A stretch of DNA of 45,204 nucleotides from Methylobacterium tarhaniae (GTDB lineage: Bacteria; Pseudomonadota; Alphaproteobacteria; Rhizobiales; Beijerinckiaceae), in the NCBI RefSeq assembly GCF_001043955.1, contig NZ_LABZ01000011.1:1-45204 (forward strand). The letters are read 5' to 3'. The position numbers and the translations under genes were made by a program. Positions 15,787 through 26,569 of the stretch are shown here, in pieces. The notes beneath the pieces were generated by a model, which was given only the letters and a program-made list of their open reading frames with translations, made no database searches and was not told the DNA's origin. Within the stretch, counting starts at the first letter, position 1, and each line of letters begins with the position of its first letter.

Positions 15787-16239
15787 TCACGGCGGCTTGT
15801 CACGGGGACCTGCGCGGCAGAGCCAATTCCCGACCATCAGCCCCGGGACGGGCCGAAATTCAGCCTCGCTGGCGGTGATCAACGGAACCTCAAGCGCGAG
15901 CGCCTGGGCCGCGATGAACGGATCGTTCGGCCCGAGAGGACGGCCCATGGCCTCGAGGTGAGCGCGAACTCGTCCATAGACGGTATCGGCGGGAGCCTCG
16001 ACTGGGACCACGTCGATGGCATCGAGCACCGCTTCGACTGGACGGAGAAGTCGTGCCGATCCGCGCTTCGCGCAGCCATATCGGAGTTCTGCCACCGATA
16101 TGATGCTCATGGCGATTATGATGCTCATAGCGATGCCTCGACGGCCCACTCGGCCGATCTGCGGAGCGACGGCACCCGAAGGATCGCGAATCAGCGCGGA
16201 GACGATGTTCGGATCGAGCGGAAAGCGCGGTCCGCTCAC
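15787..16239 (-). CDS. vapC: VapC-like PIN-domain toxin with an internal 6-residue duplication
   Basis: A 150-residue PIN-domain protein; intact VapC toxins are Mg-dependent RNases that cut tRNA or rRNA. The GTG start overlaps the old vapB stop (GTGA), as in working vapBC pairs. Acidic residues are present: Asp9 in PLDPNIVSALIR (usually DTN, here DPN), Glu in SVAELRYGC, Asp in GPNDPFIAAQAL. Just before the second motif the sequence reads IAMSIIIAMSIIS, where relatives have one copy; the DNA shows an 18-bp tandem duplication (16099-16134). This lengthens the core beta strand region and probably disturbs folding. The partner antitoxin is frameshifted. I suspect an inactive toxin, but the frame is open. 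Confidence 0.75.
   Translation of the reverse strand: MSGPRFPLDPNIVSALIRDPSGAVAPQIGRVGRRGIAMSIIIAMSIISVAELRYGCAKRGSARLLRPVEAVLDAIDVVPVEAPADTVYGRVRAHLEAMGRPLGPNDPFIAAQALALEVPLITASEAEFRPVPGLMVGNWLCRAGPRDKPP
16099..16134 (-). repeat. 18-bp tandem duplication within vapC
   Basis: Plus-strand units TATGATGCTCATGGCGAT and TATGATGCTCATAGCGAT lie head to tail and differ at one base. The duplication is in frame and adds six residues (IAMSII) to the PIN domain. Confidence 0.9.
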
Positions 16240-16492
16240 AACGGATCATCGTCCAGTGGCAGCAGCGTCTCGTCGAGATCAGGGAATTCCTCGTCGATCG
16301 GCTCGAGCGTTGCCAGGACCGCCAGGAGATCCTTCTACCGACTGGCTCCAGGATGAGACGATCGCCGTCGCGGCTGATGCGTACCCGGTCGCCCGGCAGA
16401 GCGACCTCGGCCGGAATGCGCACCGCCTGACTGCGATTGTTGCGGAACACCTTCACCTCTCGCGGCTGCGGAGGTGAGAGCGGTTTTGCCAT
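16236..16492 (-). pseudogene. vapB: VapB-like antitoxin, frameshifted
   Basis: The start MAKPLSPPQPREVKVFRNNRSQ and VRIPAEVALPGDRVRISRDGDRLILEPVGR is a SpoVT/AbrB-type antitoxin DNA-binding domain. After this the frame breaks near 16331-16336: continuing in frame gives RRISWRSWQRSS, while the next frame gives the expected toxin-binding tail LLAVLATLEPIDEEFPDL then DETLLPLDDDPL and a stop that overlaps the vapC start. The interval is 257 bases; one added base (an A in the AGAAGG run on the coding strand) would restore an 85-residue antitoxin. A sequencing error cannot be excluded. The DNA-binding half may still be made, fused to an out-of-frame tail running to about 15890. Confidence 0.8.
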
Positions 16493-16511
16493 GCCGGACC
16501 CTCGACACGGG

Positions 16512-16533
16512 ATATGCCAGGCATATGCCTGGC
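16512..16533 (-). promoter_or_regulatory. Palindromic operator-like site upstream of vapB
   Basis: Two overlapping perfect palindromes, ATATGCC-A-GGCATAT (16512-16526) and GCCAGGCATATGCCTGGC (16516-16533), lie 20 bases before the vapB start. VapBC complexes bind palindromes at this position, so this is the probable autoregulatory operator, still intact although the antitoxin is broken. Confidence 0.6.
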
Positions 16534-16636
16534 TCCCGGCAGCATCCAGCCGTCCTGCGCTCCGCAACGCGACCTTTGCCGGCACATGCCGGTCCACCAT
16601 CGCAACCCTTTAGCAACGACGCCCCGTTGCCAGGCT

Positions 16637-16674
16637 TTAACCTGAACAGGGATTCAGATCCTGCCGTTAACCTG
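16637..16674 (+). promoter_or_regulatory. Paired TTAACCTG direct repeats
   Basis: TTAACCTG occurs at 16637-16644 and 16667-16674, 30 bp (three helical turns) apart, 80-118 bases before the gene at 16755. TTAACC is also a CtrA-type half-site. Binding is unproven. Confidence 0.3.
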
Positions 16675-16754
16675 TCGAGGGCCTCCCGTCCCGCATAGTC
16701 CTCCTCACACGAAGACAAGCACCGGCACAACAAAGGCCGGGGAGGCAGAAACAG

Positions 16755-17204
16755 ATGATCAACGCTTCGCTGCAACACTTCTGCAACCGTATCATCGCCG
16801 CCGGCACCATCAGCCTGGAGGACGTGCGCGAGCTGAATCGCACCGTGCTGCCGGACGGGCTCACCGACCGCGAGGAAGCCGACATGCTGTTCGGCCTCGA
16901 CCGGGCGCTGCCGGAGGCCGACGCGGCCTTCGGCGACTGGCTGGTGGCGGCCACGGTCGATTTCGCCGTCTGGGGCGAGCGGCCGACCGGGCACATCGAT
17001 GCCGACACCGCCCACTGGCTCGCCGCCTCCCTCGGCTGCGGCCGCGGGCCGACCGCGACGGGCGCCCGCATCGCCGTCGAGGTGGTGCGCGAGGCCGAGA
17101 CCAACGACCCGGCCCTGATCAGCTTCGCCCTCAAGGCGAACCGGGCGCGGGCCGGGGCCGAGGAAGCGGTCGAGGAGATCCTGTCCTACGCGGTGGCCGC
17201 GTGA
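16755..17204 (+). CDS. Conserved-looking hypothetical protein
   Basis: A 149-residue soluble protein, start MINASLQHFCNRIIAAGTISLEDVRELNRTVLPDGLTDREEADML, preceded by GGGGAGG 14-8 bases upstream, a strong ribosome site. It is predominantly helical and acidic, with two Cys and no signal peptide or membrane helix. The pattern ISLEDVRELNRTVLPDGLTDREEADMLFGLDRA looks like an EF-hand-free helical bundle of the TerB-like kind, but I cannot assign a family. It has its own upstream region with TTAACCTG repeats and is followed after 128 bases by pccA. Coding status is supported by the ribosome site and regular codon use. Confidence 0.7.
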   Translation: MINASLQHFCNRIIAAGTISLEDVRELNRTVLPDGLTDREEADMLFGLDRALPEADAAFGDWLVAATVDFAVWGERPTGHIDADTAHWLAASLGCGRGPTATGARIAVEVVREAETNDPALISFALKANRARAGAEEAVEEILSYAVAA

Positions 17205-17332
17205 GCGACGGCTTCGCCCGTTTGGCCGAGAACACCCGGCTTTGCGTTGCGCGCGCCATGCTTTAACGGGGGTGAGCTTGGGTGTGATCCACCCCGGCCC
17301 GGCTCCCCCTCAAGGCTCGAGTGCGCGCACCG

Positions 17333-19336
<2,004 letters not shown>

Positions 19337-19346
19337 CCGCGCGTTC

Positions 19347-19763
19347 GTGCCGCTCTACTTCGCCTACGGCTCCAACATGGACCGGGCCGCCATGGCCCGG
19401 CGCTGCCCCGCCTCGCGGGTGCTCGGCCTCGGCCGGCTCAACCGCCACCGCCTCGTCATCATGCGGGAGGGCTACGCCTCGGTGGAGCGCTCTCCCTCGG
19501 GGACGGTCTGGGGCGTGCTCTGGGGCCTCGCCTTGAGCGACGTGCCGGCCCTCGACCGCTACGAGGGCGTGGCGAGCGGGCTCTACGTCAAGGCGCAGCA
19601 GCCGGTCTCGACCGAGGGCGGGGTGCGGCGGGCTTTGGTCTATCTCGGGCGCGGCAATGGCGGCGTACCGAGGCCGGGCTACCTGGAGGGCGTGATCGCG
19701 GCGGGCCGGGAGAACGGGTTGCCGGAGATGTACTTGAAGGGGCTGGCGGCGCTGAAGCGGTGA
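19347..19763 (+). CDS. Gamma-glutamylcyclotransferase-like protein
   Basis: A 138-residue protein with GTG start 10 bases after the pccA stop. The N-terminal PLYFAYGSNMDRAAMARRCP is the substrate-binding YGSN loop of the GGCT/AIG2 fold, and ALDRYEGVASGLYVK carries the conserved catalytic Glu. The C-terminal YLEGVIAAGRENGLPEMYLKGL helix matches the family. GGCT proteins release 5-oxoproline from gamma-glutamyl peptides, but many bacterial members have unknown substrates. Spacing suggests cotranscription with pccA, without an obvious metabolic link. A large repeat element follows. Confidence 0.85.
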   Translation: MPLYFAYGSNMDRAAMARRCPASRVLGLGRLNRHRLVIMREGYASVERSPSGTVWGVLWGLALSDVPALDRYEGVASGLYVKAQQPVSTEGGVRRALVYLGRGNGGVPRPGYLEGVIAAGRENGLPEMYLKGLAALKR

Positions 19764-19770
19764 GCACTCG

Positions 19771-19942
19771 AACTCTCCCCCCCTCCGCGGGGGAGGGGGC
19801 CCCACGAAGTGGGGCGGGAGAGGGGAGCCACGCTTCCGGAAATGGCTGAACCGTTGTGAAACGCGCCAACTGAAGCAACGTCGCGCTGCCCCTCTCCCGG
19901 CTCACTCCGTTCGCCACCCTCCCCCGCAGAGGGGGGAGGGTT
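19771..19942. repeat. Pair of inverted copies of a GC-rich intergenic repeat
   Basis: Copy A (19771-19825) and copy B (19889-19942, opposite orientation) share a unit running from an AACTCTCCCC or AACCCTCCCC head through CGCGGGGGAGGG / GCGGGGGAGGG to a GGGAGAGGGG end, separated by a 63-bp spacer. Copy A also holds its own perfect hairpin, GCCCCAC-GAA-GTGGGGC (19799-19815). Together they can fold into a large stem between the convergent cyclotransferase and hisI genes, like a BIME/REP arrangement, and may terminate both transcripts. Confidence 0.8.
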
Positions 19943-19955
19943 GAACCGCCGTGCT

Positions 19956-20374
19956 CTACGAGGCGCGAGGAACCAGCTTCACCGCTCCGTTCTCCGCGTC
20001 GTAAGCGACGCCCCGATAGAAGCAGTCCCGCCGCCCGGTATGGCAGCAGCCGCCATCGCCGCCGACGCGTACCCGCAGCAGCAGGGCGTCCTGGTCGCAA
20101 TCGACTCGCATCTCGACGAGAGTCTGGATCTGCCCGCTGGTCGCGCCCTTGTGCCACAGCTCGCCGCGCGAGCGCGACCAATACCAGACTTCGCCGGTGG
20201 CGAGCGTCCGGGCGAGGGACTCGGCATTCATGTGGGCGAGCATCAGCACCGCGCCGGTGTCGGCATCGACCGCCAGCGCCGTGATCAGCCCGTCGGGCCC
20301 GAAGCGCGGCGTGAAGGCCTCGCCCTCCTCCAGCGCCCGCTTGTCGCCGGGCGCGGCAAACACGGGATCCGCGG

Positions 20375-20378
<4 letters not shown>
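19956..20378 (-). CDS. hisI: Phosphoribosyl-AMP cyclohydrolase
   Basis: A 140-residue histidine-pathway enzyme that opens the purine ring of phosphoribosyl-AMP. The catalytic metal motif D93-C-D-Q-D97 and zinc cysteines in [17 protein letters not shown] (Cys111/112 and Cys119) are present, with the preceding [19 protein letters not shown] signature. It is the single-domain form without HisE. Its ATG overlaps the folE stop (ATGA), so translation is probably coupled to folE. It is away from other his genes, as is common in alphaproteobacteria. Confidence 0.95.
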
Positions 20379-21034
<656 letters not shown>

Positions 21035-21288
21035 CACGCCTCCAAGATCAGGGCCATCCACGGCGGACAGCCATGCCGGGACCAGAGATGCGCCCCGATC
21101 CGGCCGCGCCTCGCGCCGCCGGGCAACCGTGCCTATATCGGGAATCCGCCCGGTGCGCGCAATGCGCCGGGCGCGCAGCAGGTCACCGCCTCTTTTCGTC
21201 CATCACAACGTCAAGCCAAAGTCCGACCCCTCCGGTCAAGACCGATTCGTCCGTCCCGCGGCCCCTCTCGTCCCAAAGTACGAATGCC

Positions 21289-21735
21289 ATGCTCGACGAC
21301 ATCTACAACGCCCGCATCCTCGCCCTCGCGGCGGATGTCCCGCGGCTCGGTCGGCTTCCGGCCCCGGAGGCGAGCGCGTCCAAGCACTCGAAGCTGTGCG
21401 GCTCGACCGTGACGGTGGACCTCGTCACCGAGGGCGGCACCGTCACCGACTTCGCCCACGACGTGAAGGCCTGTGCACTCGGCCAGGCCGCCTCCTCGCT
21501 GATGGCCCGCCACGTCGTCGGCGCCAGCGCCGAGGAGCTGCGCGCACTTCGTGACGCCGTGCGGCGGATGCTGAAGGAGGGCGGGCCGGCGCCAGTGGGG
21601 AAATTCGCCGATTTCGCCGTGCTGGAGCCGGTGCGGGACTTCAAGGCGCGCCACGCCTCGACGCTCCTGACCTTCGACGCGGTGGTGGACGCCCTCGACC
21701 AGATCGCTGCCCAGAAAGAAGCGGTGCCGGCGTGA
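21289..21735 (+). CDS. IscU/NifU-like iron-sulfur cluster scaffold protein
   Basis: A 148-residue protein starting MLDDIYNARILALAADVPRLGRL. The IscU-like ligands are only partly kept: Cys in SKLCGSTV and Cys in VKACALGQAASSLMA are present, but the third site, HC in IscU, reads RHASTLL, so one Cys is missing. This variant is widespread in alphaproteobacteria and is annotated as an iron-sulfur scaffold; cluster transfer rather than assembly is possible. Its stop overlaps the yidD GTG start (GTGA), an arrangement that couples the two genes. Confidence 0.85.
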   Translation: MLDDIYNARILALAADVPRLGRLPAPEASASKHSKLCGSTVTVDLVTEGGTVTDFAHDVKACALGQAASSLMARHVVGASAEELRALRDAVRRMLKEGGPAPVGKFADFAVLEPVRDFKARHASTLLTFDAVVDALDQIAAQKEAVPA

Positions 21736-22049
21736 GCCCGACCCGCCGCGCGGCGCATCTCGCCATCCGCGGCTACCAGCTGACCCTGTCGGGCCTCGTC
21801 GGGCGCCAGTGCCGGCACTGGCCGTCCTGCTCGGCCTATACCGACGAGGCGATCCAGCGCCACGGCCTCTGGGCCGGCGGCTGGATGGGCTTCGCCCGGA
21901 TCTGCCGCTGCGGCCCGTTCGGCACCCACGGCATCGACCTCGTGCCCGAAACCACACCCGCCGGCGCCGCCTGGCACCGTCCCTGGGCCTATGGCCGCTG
22001 GCGCGGGGTCAACGCGCCGCCGCCGCTCTGCGAGAGCGTCGAGGGCTGA
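21732..22049 (+). CDS. yidD: Membrane protein insertion efficiency factor YidD
   Basis: A 105-residue protein with the full YidD signature: AIRGYQLTLSGLVGRQCRHWPSCSAYTDEAIQRHGLWAGGWMGFARICRCGPFGTHGIDLVP. It is thought to assist YidC in membrane insertion and carries an amphipathic N-terminal helix. It starts at GTG overlapping the scaffold stop by four bases. In many genomes yidD lies between rnpA and yidC; here it is linked to an iron-sulfur scaffold and thrS instead, as in several alphaproteobacteria. Confidence 0.93.
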   Translation: MSPTRRAAHLAIRGYQLTLSGLVGRQCRHWPSCSAYTDEAIQRHGLWAGGWMGFARICRCGPFGTHGIDLVPETTPAGAAWHRPWAYGRWRGVNAPPPLCESVEG

Positions 22050-22071
22050 TCTCCGCACCGGCGCGAAGGCG

Positions 22072-22097
22072 CGGGACTGTGTCTGACATGTCCCGCC
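22072..22097 (+). terminator. Hairpin after yidD
   Basis: GCGGGAC (22072-22078) pairs with GTCCCGC (22091-22097) across a 12-base loop, 23 bases after the yidD stop. There is no T-run, so it is only a candidate terminator. Confidence 0.35.
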
Positions 22098-22112
22098 AAC
22101 GCTGATATACGG
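22084..22112 (+). promoter_or_regulatory. thrS: Candidate sigma-70 promoter for thrS
   Basis: CTGACA (22084-22089) and TATACG (22107-22112) stand 17 bases apart, about 104 bases upstream of the thrS ATG. Five of six -35 and four of six -10 bases match the consensus. No T-box or other leader is visible. Confidence 0.4.
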
Positions 22113-22215
22113 CGCCCGTCCGGTGCGTGGCCGCTTCGAGCCCGCCGGATCCATCCGCCGCCCGGCTTACCTGCACCGTGCGCAGGAGTGAGCCCCGAGG
22201 AGTGATTAGAAGTCC

Positions 22216-24228
22216 ATGCCGATCCTGACATTTCCCGATGGCGCCACGCGGTCCTTCGACGGCGCCGTGACCGGCCGCGCCGTCGTCGAAGGCATCGCCA
22301 AGTCGCTGGCCAAGCGCACCGTGGCGATGGCCCTCGACGGCACCGTCCGCGACCTCGACGACACGATCGCGGCGGATGCCCGCATCGAGTTCCTCGACCG
22401 CGCCGACCCGCGGGCGCTGGAGCTGATCCGGCACGATTGCGCCCACGTGCTCGCCGAGGCGGTGCAGTCGCTCTGGCCGGAGACCCAGGTCACGATCGGC
22501 CCGGTGATCGAGAACGGCTTCTACTACGACTTCCACCGCGAGACGCCGTTCTCGCCGGACGACTTCCCGGCGATCGAGGCGCGGATGCGCGAGATCATCG
22601 CGCGGGACGCTCCCTTCACCAAGGAGGTCTGGGCTCGCGACGACGTGCGCAAGCTGTTCGAGGAGAAAGGCGAGGCGTTCAAGGTCGAGCTGGTCGACGC
22701 GATCCCGCCGGGCGAGGACCTGCGGCTCTACCGCCAGGGCGCGTGGTTCGACCTCTGCCGCGGCCCGCACATGACCTCGACGGGCAAGGTCGGCACCGCC
22801 TTCAAGCTGATGAAGGTCGCCGGCGCCTATTGGCGCGGCGATTCGACGAAGCCGATGCTGAGCCGGATCTACGGCACGGCCTGGGCCACCCAGGCCGATC
22901 TCGACGCCTATCTCAACCGCTTGGCCGAAGCCGAGCGGCGCGACCATCGTAAGCTCGGCCGCGAGATGGACCTCTTCCACTTCCAGGAGGAGGGGCCGGG
23001 CGTGGTGTTCTGGCATCCGAAGGGCTGGACCCTGTTCCAGGCGCTCATCGCCTACATGCGCCGGCGCCTGAAGGGCGACTACGCCGAGGTGAACGCGCCG
23101 CAGATCCTCGACAAGGCCTTGTGGGAGACCTCCGGCCACTGGGACTGGTACCGGGAGAACATGTTCGTCACGAAGACCGAGGACGAGCGCGTCTTCGCGA
23201 TCAAGCCGATGAACTGCCCCGGCCACGTCCAGATCTTCAAGCACGGCTTGAAATCCTACCGCGACCTGCCGCTGCGGCTGGCCGAGTTCGGCTCGGTCTC
23301 GCGCTACGAGCCGTCCGGCGCACTGCACGGCCTGATGCGGGTGCGCGCCTTCACGCAGGACGACGCCCACGTCTTCTGCACCGAGGACCAGCTCGCCGCC
23401 GAGTGCCTGAAGATCAACGACCTGATCCTCTCGACTTACGCCGATTTCGGCTTCGACGAGATCGTGGTGAAGCTCTCGACGCGGCCGGAGAAGCGCGTCG
23501 GCTCGGATGCCCTGTGGGACCACGCCGAGGAGGTGATGACCCGGGTCCTCGCCCAGATCGAGGAGCAGTCCGGCGGGCGGATCAAGACCGCGATCAACCC
23601 GGGGGAGGGCGCCTTCTACGGACCCAAATTCGAGTACGTTTTGCGCGACGCGATCGGCCGCGACTGGCAATGCGGCACGACGCAGGTCGACTTCAATCTT
23701 CCTGAGCGGTTCGGCGCCTTCTTCGTCGATGCCGACGGGCAGAAGAAGACCCCGGTGATGGTCCATCGGGCGATCTGCGGCTCGATGGAGCGGTTCACCG
23801 GCATCCTGATCGAGCATTTCGCCGGCCACTTCCCGCTCTGGCTGGCGCCGCTCCAGGTCGTGGTGGCGACGATCACCGGCGAGGCCGATCCGTATGCCCG
23901 CGAGGTCCTGAAAGCGGCGGATGCGGCGGGCCTGCGGGCCGAGGCCGATCTTCGCAACGAGAAGATCAACTACAAGGTCCGCGAGCATTCCCACGCCAAG
24001 GTGCCGGTGATGCTGGTCGTCGGCCGCAAGGAGGGCGAGGAGCGCACCGTCTCGATCCGCCGCCTCGGCAGCCCGCAGAGCCGCACCCTGCCGCTCGATC
24101 AGGCCCTGGCCGAGCTGGTCGCCGAGGCGACCTTCCCGGACCTGCGCCGGGCGGAAGCGGTGGCCGACGGCGTGCCGAGCGAAGGCGTGGCGCTGGACGG
24201 GCAGCACGGGGAGGCGCCGGTGCCGTAG
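22216..24228 (+). CDS. thrS: Threonine-tRNA ligase
   Basis: A 670-residue class II aminoacyl-tRNA synthetase. Domains in order: TGS (1-62, [16 protein letters not shown]...), editing/SAD domain with [37 protein letters not shown] (about 75-110), catalytic core with [48 protein letters not shown] and the zinc-binding residues Cys and His, motif 3 region [29 protein letters not shown], and the anticodon-binding domain to the end. Length is normal. GAGGAG lies about 15 bases before the ATG. A repeat-rich hairpin region follows. Confidence 0.97.
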   Translation: MPILTFPDGATRSFDGAVTGRAVVEGIAKSLAKRTVAMALDGTVRDLDDTIAADARIEFLDRADPRALELIRHDCAHVLAEAVQSLWPETQVTIGPVIENGFYYDFHRETPFSPDDFPAIEARMREIIARDAPFTKEVWARDDVRKLFEEKGEAFKVELVDAIPPGEDLRLYRQGAWFDLCRGPHMTSTGKVGTAFKLMKVAGAYWRGDSTKPMLSRIYGTAWATQADLDAYLNRLAEAERRDHRKLGREMDLFHFQEEGPGVVFWHPKGWTLFQALIAYMRRRLKGDYAEVNAPQILDKALWETSGHWDWYRENMFVTKTEDERVFAIKPMNCPGHVQIFKHGLKSYRDLPLRLAEFGSVSRYEPSGALHGLMRVRAFTQDDAHVFCTEDQLAAECLKINDLILSTYADFGFDEIVVKLSTRPEKRVGSDALWDHAEEVMTRVLAQIEEQSGGRIKTAINPGEGAFYGPKFEYVLRDAIGRDWQCGTTQVDFNLPERFGAFFVDADGQKKTPVMVHRAICGSMERFTGILIEHFAGHFPLWLAPLQVVVATITGEADPYAREVLKAADAAGLRAEADLRNEKINYKVREHSHAKVPVMLVVGRKEGEERTVSIRRLGSPQSRTLPLDQALAELVAEATFPDLRRAEAVADGVPSEGVALDGQHGEAPVP

Positions 24229-24241
24229 CGCGCCGGCCTGA

Positions 24242-24329
24242 ACCCTCCCCTCTAGGGAACTCGGGCTTGCCCGAGTTCCGCATCCCGGTGCCCCAGGTCG
24301 GGCCTGCCCGACTTGGGATGGGGGAGGGT
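24242..24329. repeat. Nested stem-loop repeat element after thrS
   Basis: Outer arms ACCCTCCCC (24242-24250) and GGGGAGGGT (24321-24329) enclose two inner hairpins: GAACTCGGG-CTTG-CCCGAGTTC (24257-24278) and a near-perfect CCAGGTCGGG/CCCGACTTGG (about 24293-24316). It sits between convergent thrS and tadG and is likely another member of the dispersed GC-rich family, serving as a two-way terminator. Confidence 0.65.
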
Positions 24330-24413
24330 GGAGCCCGAGGCGCAGGAGACGCGCCGCCGGGCGGCCGTTGGCCCTGTTTCTCGCGGGCGTGCGGCAGGAA
24401 CCGGGTGAGTGCC

Positions 24414-25859
24414 CTACTGCGTGAGGCGGGCGACCCGGAGCGCCTGATCGAACATCGCGTTCAAGGCGGCGTTGATCTTGTCCGGACCATCCGCCGTGGT
24501 GAAGTAGCCGGGCGAGGCGCAGTCCTGGAGCGGCTTGGCCAAGGTCGGGCTGAAGCTATTGACCTGGTTGTTCTCCCAGGCGATGCCACCGCTATTGTTC
24601 TTGAAGCTGATCTGATTGTAGGGAATATACAAGATCGAGATCGTTGCCCCGGCGGCCTTCAAGGCGTCGCAGTTCTTCGGATCGATCTGCGAGGGCTTCG
24701 AGCCGCCCTCCGACCACCAGGAATCGCCGTATCCCGGGAATTTCGACGGGCTTCCCGAATAAGCTTTCTTCCCGCTCGAAGTCTCGGTGAAGAAGTGCTG
24801 GCCGTTCTGCATCCCGTCGGTGACCAGGAAGACGAAGGGCTTGCGGTTCGTGGCGTTCGATCCGTCGCCGAACCCGTTCCTCCCGACGATCCTCTTCATC
24901 TGCGGGAAAGCGGTCTCGAAATGGGTCCCGCCCGAGCCGGTGCCGGTCGTCGGGTCGTTGGGCGCGTTGAGTTGCGTCACGCCCGTGTCGAGCAGGCTGG
25001 TGAAAGCGAGCGGCCATGACGAGGAGCACTGGGCCGCCGTGTCGAGGGCGTTCACGTCGCTGGTGAGGCTGGCGAGCGTCGCCAGCCGGTTGATGAACGG
25101 GTAGAGGCCGATCCGGTACTGGTTCGGCACCGACGGGAAGCCGGCCCGCTTGAGCAGCGAGCAGACGGCGTTGTTCACCGCGTCCGACCGCAGCTGGATC
25201 TTGCCGGCCGCCAGATCCCAGCCTTTATTGCCGGGGAAGTGGCAAGCGAACTGGCATCCCTGCTGGTAGTCTTCGAACATGTCGGTGTTGTCTTTGGCGA
25301 GATCGGTCATGCCCGTCGCCGTCGACGGCAGACCCATCGAGCCCGACACGTCGATCATCAGGTAGAAGTCGAGGTATTTCGGCAGGTCGACCGAGGCCTT
25401 GGCCGTGTTGCCCACCGTCGAGGTCGACACCCTGAACATCTTCGAGATGCTGTTCTGGATCGTCGCCGTGTAGGTGACGGAGGAATCGATGGTCTGCCCG
25501 CTGACGGTGACCGTCGGCGTCTGCAGCGTCACCGTCGCCATCGGGAGGTTCCCAGCATTGACGTTGAAGGTGTTGATCGCCTGGGCTCGGCCCGCGGCCT
25601 CGGCCGCGTTCTTCACGTCGGCGTTGCCAGAATGGGCGGCGATGTAGGCCTTGGCGGTGACGATGGCGGCCATCGCCGCCGCATCCGCCGCCCGGTCGAG
25701 CCGGGCCCGGTCGGCGACGGCCCTGCCGTAATCGATGCCGAGCCCGACGAAGCCGACGATCGGGATCAGGCTGAGCCCGAACAGGACGCCGATATTGCCA
25801 CCGCGGCTCGGGACGAAGGATGCCGCGGCCGCGGCGAACCGGGATGCACAGGTCAGCAT
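24414..25859 (-). CDS. TadG-like pilus-associated protein with VWA domain
   Basis: A 481-residue protein starting MLTCASRFAAAAASF. Residues about 18-42 (GGNIGVLFGLSLIPIVGFVGLGIDYGRAV) are the TadE/TadG-type N-terminal membrane segment, followed by the DRAADAAAMAAI helix typical of TadG. A von Willebrand A domain starts near 160 with MIDAS motif DVSGSMG and later FVFLVTDGMQNG. Several Cys in pairs suggest disulfides outside the cytoplasm. TadG proteins accompany Flp pili made by the Tad secretion system. It is last in a tadE-tadE-tadG set, overlapping the preceding gene by 7 bases. No Tad ATPase, secretin or flp gene is present nearby. Confidence 0.85.
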   Translation of the reverse strand: MLTCASRFAAAAASFVPSRGGNIGVLFGLSLIPIVGFVGLGIDYGRAVADRARLDRAADAAAMAAIVTAKAYIAAHSGNADVKNAAEAAGRAQAINTFNVNAGNLPMATVTLQTPTVTVSGQTIDSSVTYTATIQNSISKMFRVSTSTVGNTAKASVDLPKYLDFYLMIDVSGSMGLPSTATGMTDLAKDNTDMFEDYQQGCQFACHFPGNKGWDLAAGKIQLRSDAVNNAVCSLLKRAGFPSVPNQYRIGLYPFINRLATLASLTSDVNALDTAAQCSSSWPLAFTSLLDTGVTQLNAPNDPTTGTGSGGTHFETAFPQMKRIVGRNGFGDGSNATNRKPFVFLVTDGMQNGQHFFTETSSGKKAYSGSPSKFPGYGDSWWSEGGSKPSQIDPKNCDALKAAGATISILYIPYNQISFKNNSGGIAWENNQVNSFSPTLAKPLQDCASPGYFTTADGPDKINAALNAMFDQALRVARLTQ

Positions 25860-26569
25860 TTGATGGCGATCCTGTCGTTGTCGCTCGGGGCGTAATCGAC
25901 GAGCGTCGCGTAGCGCGGCTGGGTATAGGCCGAGCGCGCGATCTGAATCGTGGGGAGGTAGCGGGCGCCGAAGGTCGGCGTGAAGGCGAACATCACGTCG
26001 ATCACCACCACGGCGGCGGGCCCGAACAGCGAGCGCGGCAGGGTCGTCCGGCTCGGCGCGGCGTCGTTCGCCCCCGCGATCTGTGGCGTACCGCAAGGCC
26101 GGAAGGCATCGCCGGACGCCGGCTGGGCCGTGCCGGTGCTGGTCCAGACCACGTCGGCGCGGTAGCACGCGCTCTGGTCGCCGGAATCGGTGCACGTCGT
26201 CGCGACCGGCGTGAACTTGATACCCGCATAGTTGATCGTGATGACCTGCGACCAGGGACGGTTCTGACGCTTGCCCTCGGTCATCAGGTACGGGAACAGG
26301 ACCAGGGCCGCATCGAAGCCGAAATGCAGGTCGGCCGCGGTGACGGCCGCGACGGTCGAGCCGTCGGGCGGCTTGGTCTGCGAGATCATCTGGCTGATGG
26401 ACTCGACCACCCGCTCGATCTTGCGCACCGCGCTGATGTAGGTGACGACCTGGATGCCCCCGAGCATGAGTATCAGGAGCACCGGCAGGATCAGCGCGAG
26501 CTCGACGGCCGCGAGTCCCGCATCGGCGGAGCGGAAGCGCCGGATCCGGAGGAGGAGACCTTCGCGCAT
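25853..26569 (-). CDS. TadE-like protein
   Basis: A 238-residue pseudopilin-like protein. Residues 14-45 (SADAGLAAVELALILPVLLILMLGGIQVVTYISAVRK) are the TadE signature: a Gly-x-x-AVE(L/F)A-type processing and membrane segment with a conserved Glu. The rest is an extracytoplasmic domain with four Cys (TTCTDSGDQSACYR, FRPCGTP, IKC). Its ATG shares one base with the stop of the upstream tadE-like gene (TGATG), and its end overlaps tadG, so the three genes are translationally coupled. Confidence 0.85.
   Translation of the reverse strand: MREGLLLRIRRFRSADAGLAAVELALILPVLLILMLGGIQVVTYISAVRKIERVVESISQMISQTKPPDGSTVAAVTAADLHFGFDAALVLFPYLMTEGKRQNRPWSQVITINYAGIKFTPVATTCTDSGDQSACYRADVVWTSTGTAQPASGDAFRPCGTPQIAGANDAAPSRTTLPRSLFGPAAVVVIDVMFAFTPTFGARYLPTIQIARSAYTQPRYATLVDYAPSDNDRIAIKC

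Noticed and set aside
19771..19942. CRISPR array
   Set aside because: There are only two copies, in inverted orientation, with one spacer; no cas genes are present.
22009..24207. A 732-codon open frame on the minus strand opposite thrS
   Set aside because: It is antisense to a clear ThrS with all motifs; its translation is His/Asp/Arg-rich low complexity, as expected for the opposite strand of GC-rich codons. The same applies to long opposite-strand frames at 4361-6661, 17186-19036 and 27978-30750 and 38841-41075.
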